This document shows positions 28,127 through 36,483 of a DNA stretch of 64,000 nucleotides, piece after piece. The DNA is taken from NCBI RefSeq assembly GCF_014650175.1, contig NZ_BMUL01000017.1, positions 62,001 to 126,000 on the forward strand. Direction: 5' to 3'. The position numbers were made by a program, and so were the translations under genes. This stretch comes from Streptomyces termitum (GTDB taxonomy: Bacteria > Actinomycetota > Actinomycetes > Streptomycetales > Streptomycetaceae). Under the pieces are notes generated by a model. The model was not told where the DNA came from and ran no database searches. It was given only the letters and a program-made list of their open reading frames with translations. Every line of letters starts with the position of its first letter. Position 1 is the first letter of the stretch.

Positions 28127-28389
28127 TTATCCACAGGCCCTGTGGGTGAAGGCCCAGATGCTGTGGAGAACTCCCCGCATCCTGTGCACGGACCGGGGGA
28201 CAGCCCTGTGGACAAACTCATACGACTCTCCACACCACCATGCTGACCTGCGGTTTTTCCATCCACGGGCTGTGGGGGAGAAAAACTTTTCCGCCTGAGC
28301 CACGATCAGAACAAACAACCCACACCCGGAGCCGCATCCCGCTCGGAAGTAAGGATCAGTAGCCCATTGCATGGCTTACCTGTGGACGA
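28127..28389. promoter_or_regulatory. DnaA-box cluster in the dnaB/MATE gap
   Basis: The 424-bp gap between dnaB and the MATE gene contains TTATCCACA (28127-28135, plus strand, perfect E. coli-type box). It also contains TTGTCCACA (28207-28215, minus strand, perfect Streptomyces box) and three near matches: TTCTCCACA (28162-28170, minus), CTCTCCACA (28226-28234, plus) and TCGTCCACA (28381-28389, minus). The stretch 28240-28300 is much more AT-rich than its surroundings. The boxes could titrate DnaA or control dnaB or the MATE gene. No gene is seen in the gap. Confidence 0.7.
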
Positions 28390-28402
28390 TTAGATTGACC
28401 TC

Positions 28403-29740
28403 ATGACCCAGGCCCCCGCGCGCTCCAAGGCCGCTCTGCGCCGGCACGACCGCGAGATCCTCTCGCTCGCCCTCCCGGCCTTCGGCGCGCTCGTCGCCGA
28501 GCCGCTCTTCCTCATGGTGGACAGTGCCATCATCGGGCACCTCGGCACCCCCCAGCTCGCGGGCCTCGCCATCGCCGGCGCCCTGCTCTCCACCGCCGTC
28601 AGCGTCTTCGTCTTCCTCGCCTACGCCACCACCGCGGCCGTCGCCCGACGGGTCGGCTCGGGCGACCTGCCCGCCGCCCTCCGGCAGGGCATCGACGGCA
28701 TCTGGCTCGCCCTCCTCCTCGGCGCCGGCGTCGTCGCCGTCACCCTGCCCGCCGCCCGGTGGCTGGTCGAGGTCTTCGGCGCCTCCCCGACCGCGGCCCC
28801 CTACGCCACCACCTACCTGCGGATCTCCCTGCTCGGCATCCCCGCCATGCTGATCGTGCTGGCCGCCACCGGCGTGCTGCGCGGCCTCCAGGACACCCGG
28901 ACCCCGCTCTATGTGGCGGTCGGCGGCTTCGCGGTCAACGGCGCCCTCAACCTCGGCCTGGTCTACGGCGCCGGACTCGGCATCGCGGGCTCCGCCTGGG
29001 GCACCGTCATCGCCCAGTGCGGCATGGCCGTCGCGTACCTCGTCGTGGTCGTCCGGGGCGCCCGCCGCCACGGCACCTCGCTCCGGCCGGACGCCGCCGG
29101 CATCCGGGCCTCCGCCCAGGCCGGCGCCCCGCTGCTGGTCCGTACGCTCTCGCTCCGCGCCGTCCTGATGATCGCCACCGCCGTCGCGGCCCGGCTCGGC
29201 GACACGGACGTCGCCGCCCACCAGATCATCCTCTCCCTGTGGAGCCTGATGGCCTTCGCCCTGGACGCCATCGCCATCGCCGGCCAGGCCATCATCGGCC
29301 GCTACCTCGGCGCCGACGACGCGGAGGGCGCCCGCCAGGTCTGCCGCCGGATGGTCCAGTGGGGCGTGGTCTCCGGAGTGGTCCTGGGCCTCCTCCTCGT
29401 CCTGGCCCGCCCCCTCTTCGTGCCGCTGTTCACCAGTGACGCGGCCGTCCAGGACACCCTGCTGCCCGCCCTGCTGGTCATGGCCCTCTCCCAGCCGGTC
29501 TCCGGCGTCGTCTTCGTCCTCGACGGCGTCCTCATGGGCGCGGGCGACGGCCCCTACCTCGCCTGGGCGATGCTGCTCACCCTGCTCGTCTTCGCCCCGG
29601 TCGCCCTGCTGGTGCCCGTGCTCGGCGGCGGTCTGACCGCGCTGTGGTGGGCGATGACGCTGATGATGACGGTCCGCATGGGCACGCTCTGGTTCCGGAT
29701 GCGCTCCGGCCGCTGGATCGTGACGGGCGCCACCCGCTGA
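28403..29740 (+). CDS. MATE family efflux transporter (DinF type)
   Basis: 445-residue integral membrane protein with about 12 helices in two MATE repeats. The first starts at about residue 20 (ILSLALPAFGALVAEPLFLM, with VDSAIIGHLGTPQLAGLAIA following) and the second at about residue 235 (GAPLLVRTLSLRAVLMIATA, then DVAAHQIILSLWSLMAFALD). MATE proteins export cationic drugs using Na+ or H+ gradients, and the DinF branch is the one found beside dnaB in Streptomyces. The ATG at 28403 is 14 bp after the last DnaA-box-like site. It is followed by two parS sites and a terminator shared with rplI. Confidence 0.92.
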   Translation: MTQAPARSKAALRRHDREILSLALPAFGALVAEPLFLMVDSAIIGHLGTPQLAGLAIAGALLSTAVSVFVFLAYATTAAVARRVGSGDLPAALRQGIDGIWLALLLGAGVVAVTLPAARWLVEVFGASPTAAPYATTYLRISLLGIPAMLIVLAATGVLRGLQDTRTPLYVAVGGFAVNGALNLGLVYGAGLGIAGSAWGTVIAQCGMAVAYLVVVVRGARRHGTSLRPDAAGIRASAQAGAPLLVRTLSLRAVLMIATAVAARLGDTDVAAHQIILSLWSLMAFALDAIAIAGQAIIGRYLGADDAEGARQVCRRMVQWGVVSGVVLGLLLVLARPLFVPLFTSDAAVQDTLLPALLVMALSQPVSGVVFVLDGVLMGAGDGPYLAWAMLLTLLVFAPVALLVPVLGGGLTALWWAMTLMMTVRMGTLWFRMRSGRWIVTGATR

Positions 29741-29770
29741 CGGAGCCGTCGTGCCGACGGACGGACCGTC

Positions 29771-29784
29771 GTTTCACGTGAAAC
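29771..29784. promoter_or_regulatory. parS site (first of a pair)
   Basis: Perfect GTTTCACGTGAAAC between the MATE gene and rplI, 47 bp from the next parS. Confidence 0.95.
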
Positions 29785-29817
29785 ACGCACAAGACTCGTC
29801 ATGATCCCCAAAGCGGC

Positions 29818-29831
29818 GTTTCACGTGAAAC
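29818..29831. promoter_or_regulatory. parS site (second of a pair)
   Basis: Perfect GTTTCACGTGAAAC directly beside the rplI/MATE terminator stem. Confidence 0.95.
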
Positions 29832-29834
29832 GGC

Positions 29835-29870
29835 GGAAGGGCCGCACCCCTCGCGGGATGCGGCCCTTCC
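29835..29870. terminator. Bidirectional terminator between MATE gene and rplI
   Basis: GGAAGGGCCGCA (29835-29846) pairs perfectly with TGCGGCCCTTCC (29859-29870) across a 12-base loop. It serves the end of the plus-strand MATE gene and of the minus-strand ribosomal protein operon. Confidence 0.8.
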
Positions 29871-29903
29871 TCTCTGCTGAGCGCAGAAGCACCGAGAACG
29901 GCG

Positions 29904-30350
29904 TTACGCGGCGACGACCTCGACGCCGAGCTTCGCGGCGACCTCGGGGTGCAGACGCACGAGCACCTGGTGCGAGCCCAGGGTCTTGATCGGCGAACCG
30001 AGCTCGACACGACGCTTGTCGACCTCGGGACCACCGGCGGTCTTGATCGCCGTGGCGACGTCGGCCGGGGTCACAGAGCCGAAGAGACGACCGGCGTCGC
30101 CGGAGCGAACGGCCAGGCGCACCTTCGTGCCCTCGAGCTTGGCCTTGATCTCGTTGGCCTGCTCGATGGTCGCGATCTCGTGGATCTTGCGGGCGCGGCG
30201 GATCTGCGCCACGTCCTTCTCGCCACCCTTGGTCCAGCGGATCGCGAAACCGCGCGGGACCAGGTAGTTGCGAGCGTAGCCGTCCTTGACCTCGACGACG
30301 TCGCCGGCCGCACCGAGGCCGGAGACTTCCTGGGTGAGGATGATCTTCAT
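29904..30350 (-). CDS. rplI: 50S ribosomal protein L9
   Basis: Ribosomal protein L9, 148 residues, the usual size. The N-terminal rRNA-binding domain has the family signature (MKIILTQEVSGLGAAGDVVE, GYARNYLVPRGFAIRWTKGG). A long connecting helix and the C-terminal domain follow (LFGSVTPADVATAIKTAGG). It is the last gene of the rpsF-ssb-rpsR-rplI operon, 18 bp after rpsR. Confidence 0.98.
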   Translation of the reverse strand: MKIILTQEVSGLGAAGDVVEVKDGYARNYLVPRGFAIRWTKGGEKDVAQIRRARKIHEIATIEQANEIKAKLEGTKVRLAVRSGDAGRLFGSVTPADVATAIKTAGGPEVDKRRVELGSPIKTLGSHQVLVRLHPEVAAKLGVEVVAA

Positions 30351-30368
30351 TAGTCGGTCACCCTTCCC

Positions 30369-30605
30369 TTATCGCGCGGTGGACGTGTAGGGCAGCAGCG
30401 CCATCTCACGGCTGTTCTTCACGGCCGTGGCGACGTCACGCTGGTGCTGAGTGCAGTTGCCGGTCACGCGGCGGGCACGGATCTTGCCACGGTCGGAAAT
30501 GAACTTCCGCAGCATGTTCGTGTCCTTGTAGTCCACGTACGCGGTCTTGTCCTTGCAGAACGCGCAGACCTTCTTCTTAGGCTTGCGCACAGGCGGCTTC
30601 GCCAT
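30369..30605 (-). CDS. rpsR: 30S ribosomal protein S18 (zinc-binding form)
   Basis: Ribosomal protein S18, 78 residues: KPKKKVCAFCKDKTAYVDYK, IRARRVTGNCTQHQRDVATA. The CxxC plus CxxxH ligand set makes this the zinc-containing (C+) form. Actinobacteria often also keep a zinc-free copy elsewhere under Zur control. Third gene of the operon, 78 bp after ssb. Confidence 0.98.
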   Translation of the reverse strand: MAKPPVRKPKKKVCAFCKDKTAYVDYKDTNMLRKFISDRGKIRARRVTGNCTQHQRDVATAVKNSREMALLPYTSTAR

Positions 30606-30683
30606 GGTGTTTCTCCTGTGTGATCAAGAAGTGGGGGATACGAGCCCTCTTCCGGGCCGCTTCCGGGAGTACCGGAAGGGGTC

Positions 30684-31277
30684 CTAGAAGGGGGGCTCGT
30701 CCGAGTAGCCGCCGCCGCCGGAGTTTCCACCCCAGCCGCCTCCGCCGCCGCCCTGCTGGCCGCCGCCGGAGGAGCCGCCGGTCGCCCAGGGGTCGTCGGC
30801 GGGAGCGCCGCCGCCCTGCTGCTGGCCGCCGCCGGAGTTTCCACCCCAGCCACCGCCGCCGCCACCCTGCTGGCCGCCGCCACCGCCGCCGTAACCGCCC
30901 TGGCCACCGCGACCGGTGGTCTTGGTGACCTTGGCCGTGGCGTTCTTGAGGCTGGGGCCGACTTCCTCGACGTCCAGCTCGAAGACCGTGCGCTTGACGC
31001 CCTCGCGGTCCTCGTAGGACCGCTGCTTCAGCCGGCCCTGCACGACGACGCGCATGCCCCGCTGAAGGGACTCGGCGACGTTCTCCGCCGCCTGACGCCA
31101 GACCGAGCAGGTCAGGAAGAGGCTCTCGCCGTCCTTCCACTCGTTCGTCTGGCGGTCGAAGGTGCGGGGAGTGGACGCGACGCGGAACTTCGCGACCGCC
31201 GCACCGGACGGGGTGAAGCGCAGCTCGGGGTCGTCGACGAGATTGCCGACGACCGTGATGACGGTCTCGCCTGCCAT
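30684..31277 (-). CDS. ssb: Single-stranded DNA-binding protein
   Basis: SSB of 197 residues. The OB-fold covers residues 1-110 (ETVITVVGNLVDDPELRFTP, RGMRVVVQGRLKQRSYEDRE). The rest is a Gly-rich flexible tail with repeats of GGGQQGGGGGGWGGNSGG and the acidic partner-binding tip YSDEPPF. It protects single-stranded DNA and recruits replication and repair proteins. It sits between rpsF and rpsR in the conserved operon. The near-identical Gly-rich repeat blocks at 30718-30770 and 30829-30880 are direct DNA repeats. Confidence 0.98.
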   Translation of the reverse strand: MAGETVITVVGNLVDDPELRFTPSGAAVAKFRVASTPRTFDRQTNEWKDGESLFLTCSVWRQAAENVAESLQRGMRVVVQGRLKQRSYEDREGVKRTVFELDVEEVGPSLKNATAKVTKTTGRGGQGGYGGGGGGQQGGGGGGWGGNSGGGQQQGGGAPADDPWATGGSSGGGQQGGGGGGWGGNSGGGGYSDEPPF

Positions 31278-31343
31278 GGGTGAACCTCTCGGCGTTGCTT
31301 CTGGCTGCTTGCTACTCGGACCCGATTACCTCTGAGCGGAAGC

Positions 31344-31634
31344 TCAGTGGGTCTCGGGGCGGAGGACCTTGGTCCGGAGGACCGACTCGTTCAGGTTCAT
31401 CTGGCGGTCGAGCTCCTTGACGACCGCAGGCTCGGCCTGCAGGTCGATGACCGAGTAGATGCCCTCGGGCTTCTTCTTGATCTCGTACGAGAGACGACGA
31501 CGGCCCCAGGTGTCGACCTTCTCGACCTTTCCGTTGCCCTCACGGACGACGGAGAGGAAGTTCTCGATCAGGGGGGCGACAGCGCGCTCCTCCAGATCGG
31601 GGTCGAGGATGACCATCACCTCGTAGTGACGCAT
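31344..31634 (-). CDS. rpsF: 30S ribosomal protein S6
   Basis: Ribosomal protein S6, 96 residues: MRHYEVMVILDPDLEERAVA, VDTWGRRRLSYEIKKKPEGI, MNLNESVLRTKVLRPETH. The ATG at 31634 has a strong AAAGGAGGTG 8 bases upstream. First gene of the rpsF-ssb-rpsR-rplI operon. The 285-bp gap upstream (31635-31919), shared with the divergent small membrane protein gene, must hold both promoters. I see no further gene in it. Confidence 0.98.
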   Translation of the reverse strand: MRHYEVMVILDPDLEERAVAPLIENFLSVVREGNGKVEKVDTWGRRRLSYEIKKKPEGIYSVIDLQAEPAVVKELDRQMNLNESVLRTKVLRPETH

Positions 31635-31919
31635 GTGGAACCCACCTCCTTTGGACTCAGCGGCCACGGTCGTTCCGTGGCAGGAGGGTCGTGATGCGTG
31701 AGCGACGGTATCGGCGACCACCGACAACCGGCCCCGGCGAACGGGACGGGCAGGCGGTCCCCCGGAAGGACCAGGGCAGACACCGGCGCAGACCGTACAG
31801 AGTACCCGCACATCGCCCTGCGGTTGAAATCCGGTGGGCAGGGGACGCAATCTGTACACAACGGACGTCGGCGGCGCTAAGATGCGCCGCCTCCCGGACG
31901 GCACGCCAGGAGGTGCCCC

Positions 31920-32234
31920 ATGGCACAGGCAATGCGACCCGACCCCGGCCACTCCCTCTTCGCCACCGACGGCAAACCGCACCCCCTCCAGGACACGCTG
32001 CTCGCCGTGACGCTGGTCCTCGGCATCCTCTCCTTCGTCACCGCGCAGTTCCACAACCTGCACCTGCTCAGCTCCTGGGCGGGCCTGATCGGCATCCTGA
32101 CCGGGGGATACGCCCAGTTCATCTCGGTGACGACCCGCGAGCGCTTCTTCACGATCCTGGGGCTCGGCCTGTCCGCCGTGGGCTTCTTCCTCGGCATGGC
32201 GCACGGCGGCCTCTTCGGCGGCGTGATCGGCTGA
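31920..32234 (+). CDS. Small membrane protein of unknown function
   Basis: 104 residues with three hydrophobic segments (LLAVTLVLGILSFVTAQF, LLSSWAGLIGILTGGYAQFI, FFTILGLGLSAVGFFLGMA) after a short soluble start (MAQAMRPDPGHSLFATDGKP). Conserved in the same place, beside rpsF and femX, in streptomycetes as far as I recall, but without a known role. The ATG has GGAGGTG just upstream. Divergent from rpsF. Confidence 0.85.
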   Translation: MAQAMRPDPGHSLFATDGKPHPLQDTLLAVTLVLGILSFVTAQFHNLHLLSSWAGLIGILTGGYAQFISVTTRERFFTILGLGLSAVGFFLGMAHGGLFGGVIG

Positions 32235-32417
32235 CGGAGGCGCCGCGACCGGCCGGTCCGCACCCCCGCGACCGGCCGGCCCGCGCCTCCGTGACCGGCT
32301 GACACGCACGTCACGGGCCCACACACCCATTCGGGGCGCGCCCCGGTCGCAGTAGGCTTCGGCGCGAGAGCCGGAGCCCCTGACCGATGGGGACACACCT
32401 GCCGAGGAGCGCCCCGC

Positions 32418-33536
32418 ATGAGCCTGACCCTGAGGACCATCAGCCGTGAGCAGCATCTGGCCTACATCCAGAGCCTGCCCGGTGCGAGCCACTGCCAGGT
32501 CCCGGCGTGGGCGGACGTGAAGACCGAGTGGCGCTCGGAGAGCCTCGGCTGGTTCGACAAGGCCGGCGAGCTCGTCGGCGCGGGCCTGGTGCTCTACCGC
32601 CAGCTGCCCAAGCTCAAGCGCTACCTGGCCTACCTCCCCGAGGGCCCGGTGATCAACTGGTACGCCCCCAACCTCGACGAGTGGCTCCAGCCGATGCTGG
32701 CCCACCTCAAGCAGCAGGGCGCCTTCTCCGTGAAGATGGGCCCGCCGGTCGTCATCCGCCGCTGGGACGCCACCGCGATCAAGTCCGGCATCCAGGACCC
32801 GGACGTCAAGCGCCTGCGCGACGTCCAGGCCACCGAGGTCGTGCCGCAGGCCTTCGAGGTCGCGGACCGGCTGCGCCGGATGGGCTGGCAGCAGGGCGAG
32901 GACGGCGGCGCCGGCTTCGGCGACGTGCAGCCCCGCTACGTCTTCCAGGTCCCGCTGGCCAACCGCTCCCTGGACGACGTCCTCAAGGGCTTCAACCAGC
33001 TGTGGCGCCGCAACATCAAGAAGGCCGAGAAGGCCGGCGTCGAGGTCGTCCAGGGCGGCTACGAGGACCTGGCCGAGTGGCAGCGCCTGTACGAGATCAC
33101 CGCCGTCCGCGACAAGTTCCGGCCGCGCCCGCTCTCGTACTTCCAGCGCATGTGGACCGTCCTCAACAACGAGGACCCCAACCGGATGCGGCTCTACTTC
33201 GCCCGCCACAACGGCGTGAACCTCTCGGCGGCGACCATGCTCGTCGTCGGCGGCCACGTCTGGTACTCGTACGGCGCCTCCGACAACATCGGCCGCGAGG
33301 TCCGCCCGTCCAACGCCATGCAGTGGCGGATGCTCCGCGACGCCTACGCGATGGGCGCGACCGTCTACGACCTGCGGGGCATCTCCGACTCGCTGGACGA
33401 GACCGACCACCTCTTCGGCCTGATCCAGTTCAAGGTCGGCACCGGCGGCGAGGCCGTCGAGTACGTCGGCGAGTGGGACTTCCCGCTGAACAAGCTCCTG
33501 CACAAGGCGCTCGACATCTACATGTCGCGCCGCTGA
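32418..33536 (+). CDS. femX: FemX-type lipid II:glycine glycyltransferase (FemABX family)
   Basis: 372-residue FemABX (twin GNAT fold) enzyme that uses glycyl-tRNA to add the single glycine to the LL-diaminopimelate residue of lipid II, the interpeptide bridge of streptomycete peptidoglycan. Family features are SLPGASHCQVPAWADVKTEW at about residue 18, RYLAYLPEGPVINWY, LWRRNIKKAEKAGVEV (helical arm region), LSAATMLVVGGHVWYSYGAS and YDLRGISDSLDETDHLFGL. The start is the ATG at 32418. The following alanine-racemase-like gene is 100 bp downstream on the same strand, both serving the cell wall. Confidence 0.9.
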   Translation: MSLTLRTISREQHLAYIQSLPGASHCQVPAWADVKTEWRSESLGWFDKAGELVGAGLVLYRQLPKLKRYLAYLPEGPVINWYAPNLDEWLQPMLAHLKQQGAFSVKMGPPVVIRRWDATAIKSGIQDPDVKRLRDVQATEVVPQAFEVADRLRRMGWQQGEDGGAGFGDVQPRYVFQVPLANRSLDDVLKGFNQLWRRNIKKAEKAGVEVVQGGYEDLAEWQRLYEITAVRDKFRPRPLSYFQRMWTVLNNEDPNRMRLYFARHNGVNLSAATMLVVGGHVWYSYGASDNIGREVRPSNAMQWRMLRDAYAMGATVYDLRGISDSLDETDHLFGLIQFKVGTGGEAVEYVGEWDFPLNKLLHKALDIYMSRR

Positions 33537-33635
33537 CGCCCCGCGCGGGGCTTGCGTAACCTCGTAGAAGCACGCGCTTCCGTACACACCTGCGAAACCC
33601 CCCACCGCAGCCATCAGAAAGGTTCCGGGCCGGCC

Positions 33636-34667
33636 ATGGCGCTCTCCCTCTACGTCGACACCGCTCGCTGGCGGGCGCACCAGAAGACCGTGATCGACCA
33701 GTTCCCCGGTCTGATCCCGGTCTGCAAGGGCAACGGCTACGGCTTCGGCCACGAGCGGCTCGCCGAGGAGGCGGCCCGCTTCGGTGCCGACATGCTCGCG
33801 GTGGGCACCACCTACGAGGCCGCTCGCATCAAGGACTGGTTCGGCGGCGACCTGCTGGTCCTCACCCCGTTCCGGCGGGGCGAGGAGCCGGTGCCGCTGC
33901 CCGACCGGGTGGTCCGCTCCGTCTCCTCCGTGGACGGCGTGCACGCCCTGGTCGGCGCCCGCGTCGTCATCGAGGTCATGAGCTCGATGAAGCGGCACGG
34001 CGTTCGCGAGGAGGAGCTGGGGCTGCTCGCCACCGCCATCGAGGACGTGCGGCTGGAGGGCTTCGCCCTGCACCTGCCGCTGGACCGCCCGGACGGCACG
34101 GACGCCGTCGAGGAGGTCATCGCCTGGATGGACCGGCTGCGCGCGGCCCGGCTGCCGCTGCACACCATGTTCGTCAGCCACCTGCGGGCCGAGGAGCAGG
34201 CCCGGCTCCAGCAGCAGTTCCCGCAGACCCGGTTCCGGGCCCGGATCGGCACCCGGCTCTGGCTGGGGGACCACGAGGCCACCGCGTACCGGGGCTCGGT
34301 CCTGGACGTCACCCGGGTCGCCAAGGGCGACCGCTTCGGCTACCGCCAGCAGAAGGCCGCCTCGGACGGCTGGCTGGTCGTGGTCGCCGGCGGCACCTCG
34401 CACGGTGTGGGCCTGGAGGCCCCGAAGGCGATGCACGGCGTGATGCCGCGCGCCAAGGGCGTGGCCCGGGCCGGTCTGGCCACCGTCAACCGCAACCTGT
34501 CGCCGTTCGTCTGGGCGGGCAAGCAGCGCTGGTTCGCCGAGCCGCCGCACATGCAGGTGTCGATCCTCTTCGTGCCGGCCGACGCCCAGGAGCCGAAGGT
34601 CGGCGACGAGCTGGTGGCGCACCTGCGGCACACCACGACGCAGTACGACCGGCTCGTCGAACGCTGA
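33636..34667 (+). CDS. Alanine racemase-like protein
   Basis: 343 residues of the fold type III PLP family. The N-terminal barrel region includes FPGLIPVCKGNGYGFGHERL, where the PLP lysine is expected (VCKGNGYGFG at about residues 26-35). A substrate/regulatory domain follows (IEVMSSMKRHGVREEELGLL, GTRLWLGDHEATAYRGSVLD, VAKGDRFGYRQQKAASDGWL). It is only distantly similar to the classical Alr. It is conserved after femX in streptomycetes and is usually annotated alanine racemase, but amino acid specificity is not established by sequence. ATG at 33636. A D-alanine role would fit its peptidoglycan neighbours. Confidence 0.75.
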   Translation: MALSLYVDTARWRAHQKTVIDQFPGLIPVCKGNGYGFGHERLAEEAARFGADMLAVGTTYEAARIKDWFGGDLLVLTPFRRGEEPVPLPDRVVRSVSSVDGVHALVGARVVIEVMSSMKRHGVREEELGLLATAIEDVRLEGFALHLPLDRPDGTDAVEEVIAWMDRLRAARLPLHTMFVSHLRAEEQARLQQQFPQTRFRARIGTRLWLGDHEATAYRGSVLDVTRVAKGDRFGYRQQKAASDGWLVVVAGGTSHGVGLEAPKAMHGVMPRAKGVARAGLATVNRNLSPFVWAGKQRWFAEPPHMQVSILFVPADAQEPKVGDELVAHLRHTTTQYDRLVER

Positions 34668-34721
34668 GCGCTGGGCGCCCGGCGCCGAGCCGGTCGTACG
34701 GTCACTTCCCCCGGGTCACGG

Positions 34722-34739
34722 CCGGGCCCCCGGGCCCGG
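34722..34739 (-). terminator. Hairpin immediately after the GT87 gene
   Basis: CCGGGCCC (34722-34729) and GGGCCCGG (34732-34739) form a tight 8-bp stem that begins at the base after the minus-strand stop codon. It also lies 55 bp past the end of the plus-strand racemase-like gene, so it may stop both. Confidence 0.5.
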
Positions 34740-36302
34740 TCAGGTGGCCCGGTCGCCCCCGGGAGCCGCGGCCCCGGGGGTTCCCCATGTCACCCGCGCC
34801 TCCGGCCCGGCGGGGGAGGGCAGCGGGGTCGGCGGCCGGGTCTCCCGGCCGATCGCGAAGACGTCCGGCGCCCCGTCCAGGACGCCGCCCGAGGGGTCGT
34901 CCGAGCCGTCCTTCCGGACCGGGTCCTTCTCCGGCGCCAGGACGTCCCTGACGACCACGGCGCACAGGTACAGCGTGCCCACCAGGTGCAGCACGATCGC
35001 GAAGTGGTAGCCGTCCGTGGGCAGGCCCTGCTTGTTGCCGCTGCCGGTGAAGGCCAGGTGCATCCAGATGGCGAGGAAGTACAGCACCTCGCAGCCCTGC
35101 CAGATCAGGAAGTCGCGCCAGCGCGGCCGGGCGAGGACCGCGAGCGGCACCAGCCAGAGCACGTACTGCGGCGAGTACACCTTGTTGGTGACGACGAAGA
35201 CGGCGACGATCAGGAACGCCAGCTGGGCCAGCCGGGGCCGGCGCGGGGCGGCGAGGGCCAGCCAGGCGATCCCGCCCGCGGCCAGCACCAGGAGCAGCAG
35301 CGCGTACAGGTTGGCCCGCTCGGGCGGGATGGCCTGCCCGGTGCGCTGGCTGACGAGCAGCCAGACCGACCCGAAGTCCACGTTCCGGTCCCGGCTGAAC
35401 AGATAGAACTGCTTCCAGCCCTGCGGCGCGAGGATCATCACCGGCAGGTTCACCACCAGCCAGGCCGTCACCCCGCCGGCCAGCGCCGTGCCGAACTCCC
35501 GCCACCGGCCGGCCCGCCAGCAGAGCAGCAGCAGCGGCCAGAGCAGCAGGAGCGGATAGAACTTGGCGGCGACGGCGAGGCCCAGCAGGGCGCCGGCGGC
35601 GAGCGGCCGGGACCGCGCCCACAGCAGGATCGCGGCGGCGGTCAGGGCGACGGCCAGCAGGTCCCAGTTGATGGTGGCGGTCAGGGCCACCGAGGGCGCC
35701 AGGGCGACGAGCAGGCCGTCCCAGGGCCGGTTCCGGTGCGTGCGGGCCACGCAGACGGCGAGGACCGCCGCGCAGACCATCAGCAGGCCCGCGTTGACCA
35801 GCCAGTACGCCTGCTCGCGGGCCTGGAGGGTGCCGCCGGGCGTCAGCCAGGAGGCGACCTCCATGAAGAGCCCGGTCAGCACCGGGTACTCCAGGAACGG
35901 TATGTCGCCGGGGATCCGGTCGAAGTAGGGCACGAGGCCGTCGGCGAAGCCGCGCCCGGCGAAGAGGTGGGGGACGTCCGAGTAGCAGGCGTGGGTGTAC
36001 TGCGAGGTGAGGCCCTGGAACCAGGCCCAGTTGTAGCAGGGCAGCTTCTGCACCATCCCGAGGGCGAACATGCCGATCGCCACCAGGGCGATCACCCGCA
36101 CCGGCGTGAACTGCCCGGCGAGGGGTCCGCTGCCGGGCAGGGCGCGGCGCCCGTACCGGCCGCCGATGAGCTCGCTGCCCGCGGCGGCCACCTCGTCCCG
36201 CCGGGTGGGGGCGACGACCGGGTCGGGGGGCGTGCCCTCCCGCGTCCCGCCCGGCGCCGCGGGCCCGTCGAGGGGTCCGCTCGTCTTCTTCAGGCTCGGC
36301 AT
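34740..36302 (-). CDS. GT87 family glycosyltransferase (integral membrane, polyprenol-sugar dependent)
   Basis: 520-residue integral membrane protein with about 10-12 helices after a soluble N-terminus of ~70 residues. The signature DUF2029/GT87 elements are present: CYNWAWFQGLTSQYTHACYS, VPYFDRIPGDIPFLEYPVLTG (the DxxYYxxP-like luminal loop with acidic residues) and KFYPLLLLWPLLLL. Mycobacterial relatives are mannosyltransferases that build cell-envelope lipoglycans. A similar role in envelope glycans is inferred. Start at ATG 36302 (MPSLKKTSGPLDG). An ATG three codons upstream is equally in frame. Confidence 0.82.
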   Translation of the reverse strand: MPSLKKTSGPLDGPAAPGGTREGTPPDPVVAPTRRDEVAAAGSELIGGRYGRRALPGSGPLAGQFTPVRVIALVAIGMFALGMVQKLPCYNWAWFQGLTSQYTHACYSDVPHLFAGRGFADGLVPYFDRIPGDIPFLEYPVLTGLFMEVASWLTPGGTLQAREQAYWLVNAGLLMVCAAVLAVCVARTHRNRPWDGLLVALAPSVALTATINWDLLAVALTAAAILLWARSRPLAAGALLGLAVAAKFYPLLLLWPLLLLCWRAGRWREFGTALAGGVTAWLVVNLPVMILAPQGWKQFYLFSRDRNVDFGSVWLLVSQRTGQAIPPERANLYALLLLVLAAGGIAWLALAAPRRPRLAQLAFLIVAVFVVTNKVYSPQYVLWLVPLAVLARPRWRDFLIWQGCEVLYFLAIWMHLAFTGSGNKQGLPTDGYHFAIVLHLVGTLYLCAVVVRDVLAPEKDPVRKDGSDDPSGGVLDGAPDVFAIGRETRPPTPLPSPAGPEARVTWGTPGAAAPGGDRAT

Positions 36303-36407
36303 GGGGGACATCCTGCCGTACGCCCCCGGGAATCCGGCCGCTCCCCGGAGGGAGAACCGCCGGAGCGCCGGGGACGGCCGCCGGGCGGCGCGGCGCGGGA
36401 AACGGCG

Positions 36408-36464
36408 GAGGGCCGCCGCGGCCGTTCCGTACGGGTGGGTACGGAACGGGCCGCGGCGGCCCTC
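36408..36464 (-). terminator. Long hairpin after the penicillin-binding protein gene
   Basis: 36408-36432 pairs with 36439-36464 over 25 bp with a single bulged G (36448) and a 6-base loop. This very stable structure starts 20 bp after the PBP stop on the minus strand, separating it from the GT87 gene. Confidence 0.8.
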
Positions 36465-36483
36465 GTGCGGTGTTCCCCCGGGG

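Noticed and set aside
31635..34631. Long open extension of the rpsF frame upstream on the minus strand
   Set aside because: It runs antisense through the membrane protein, femX and racemase-like genes. S6 starts at 31634 with a strong ribosome site and normal length.
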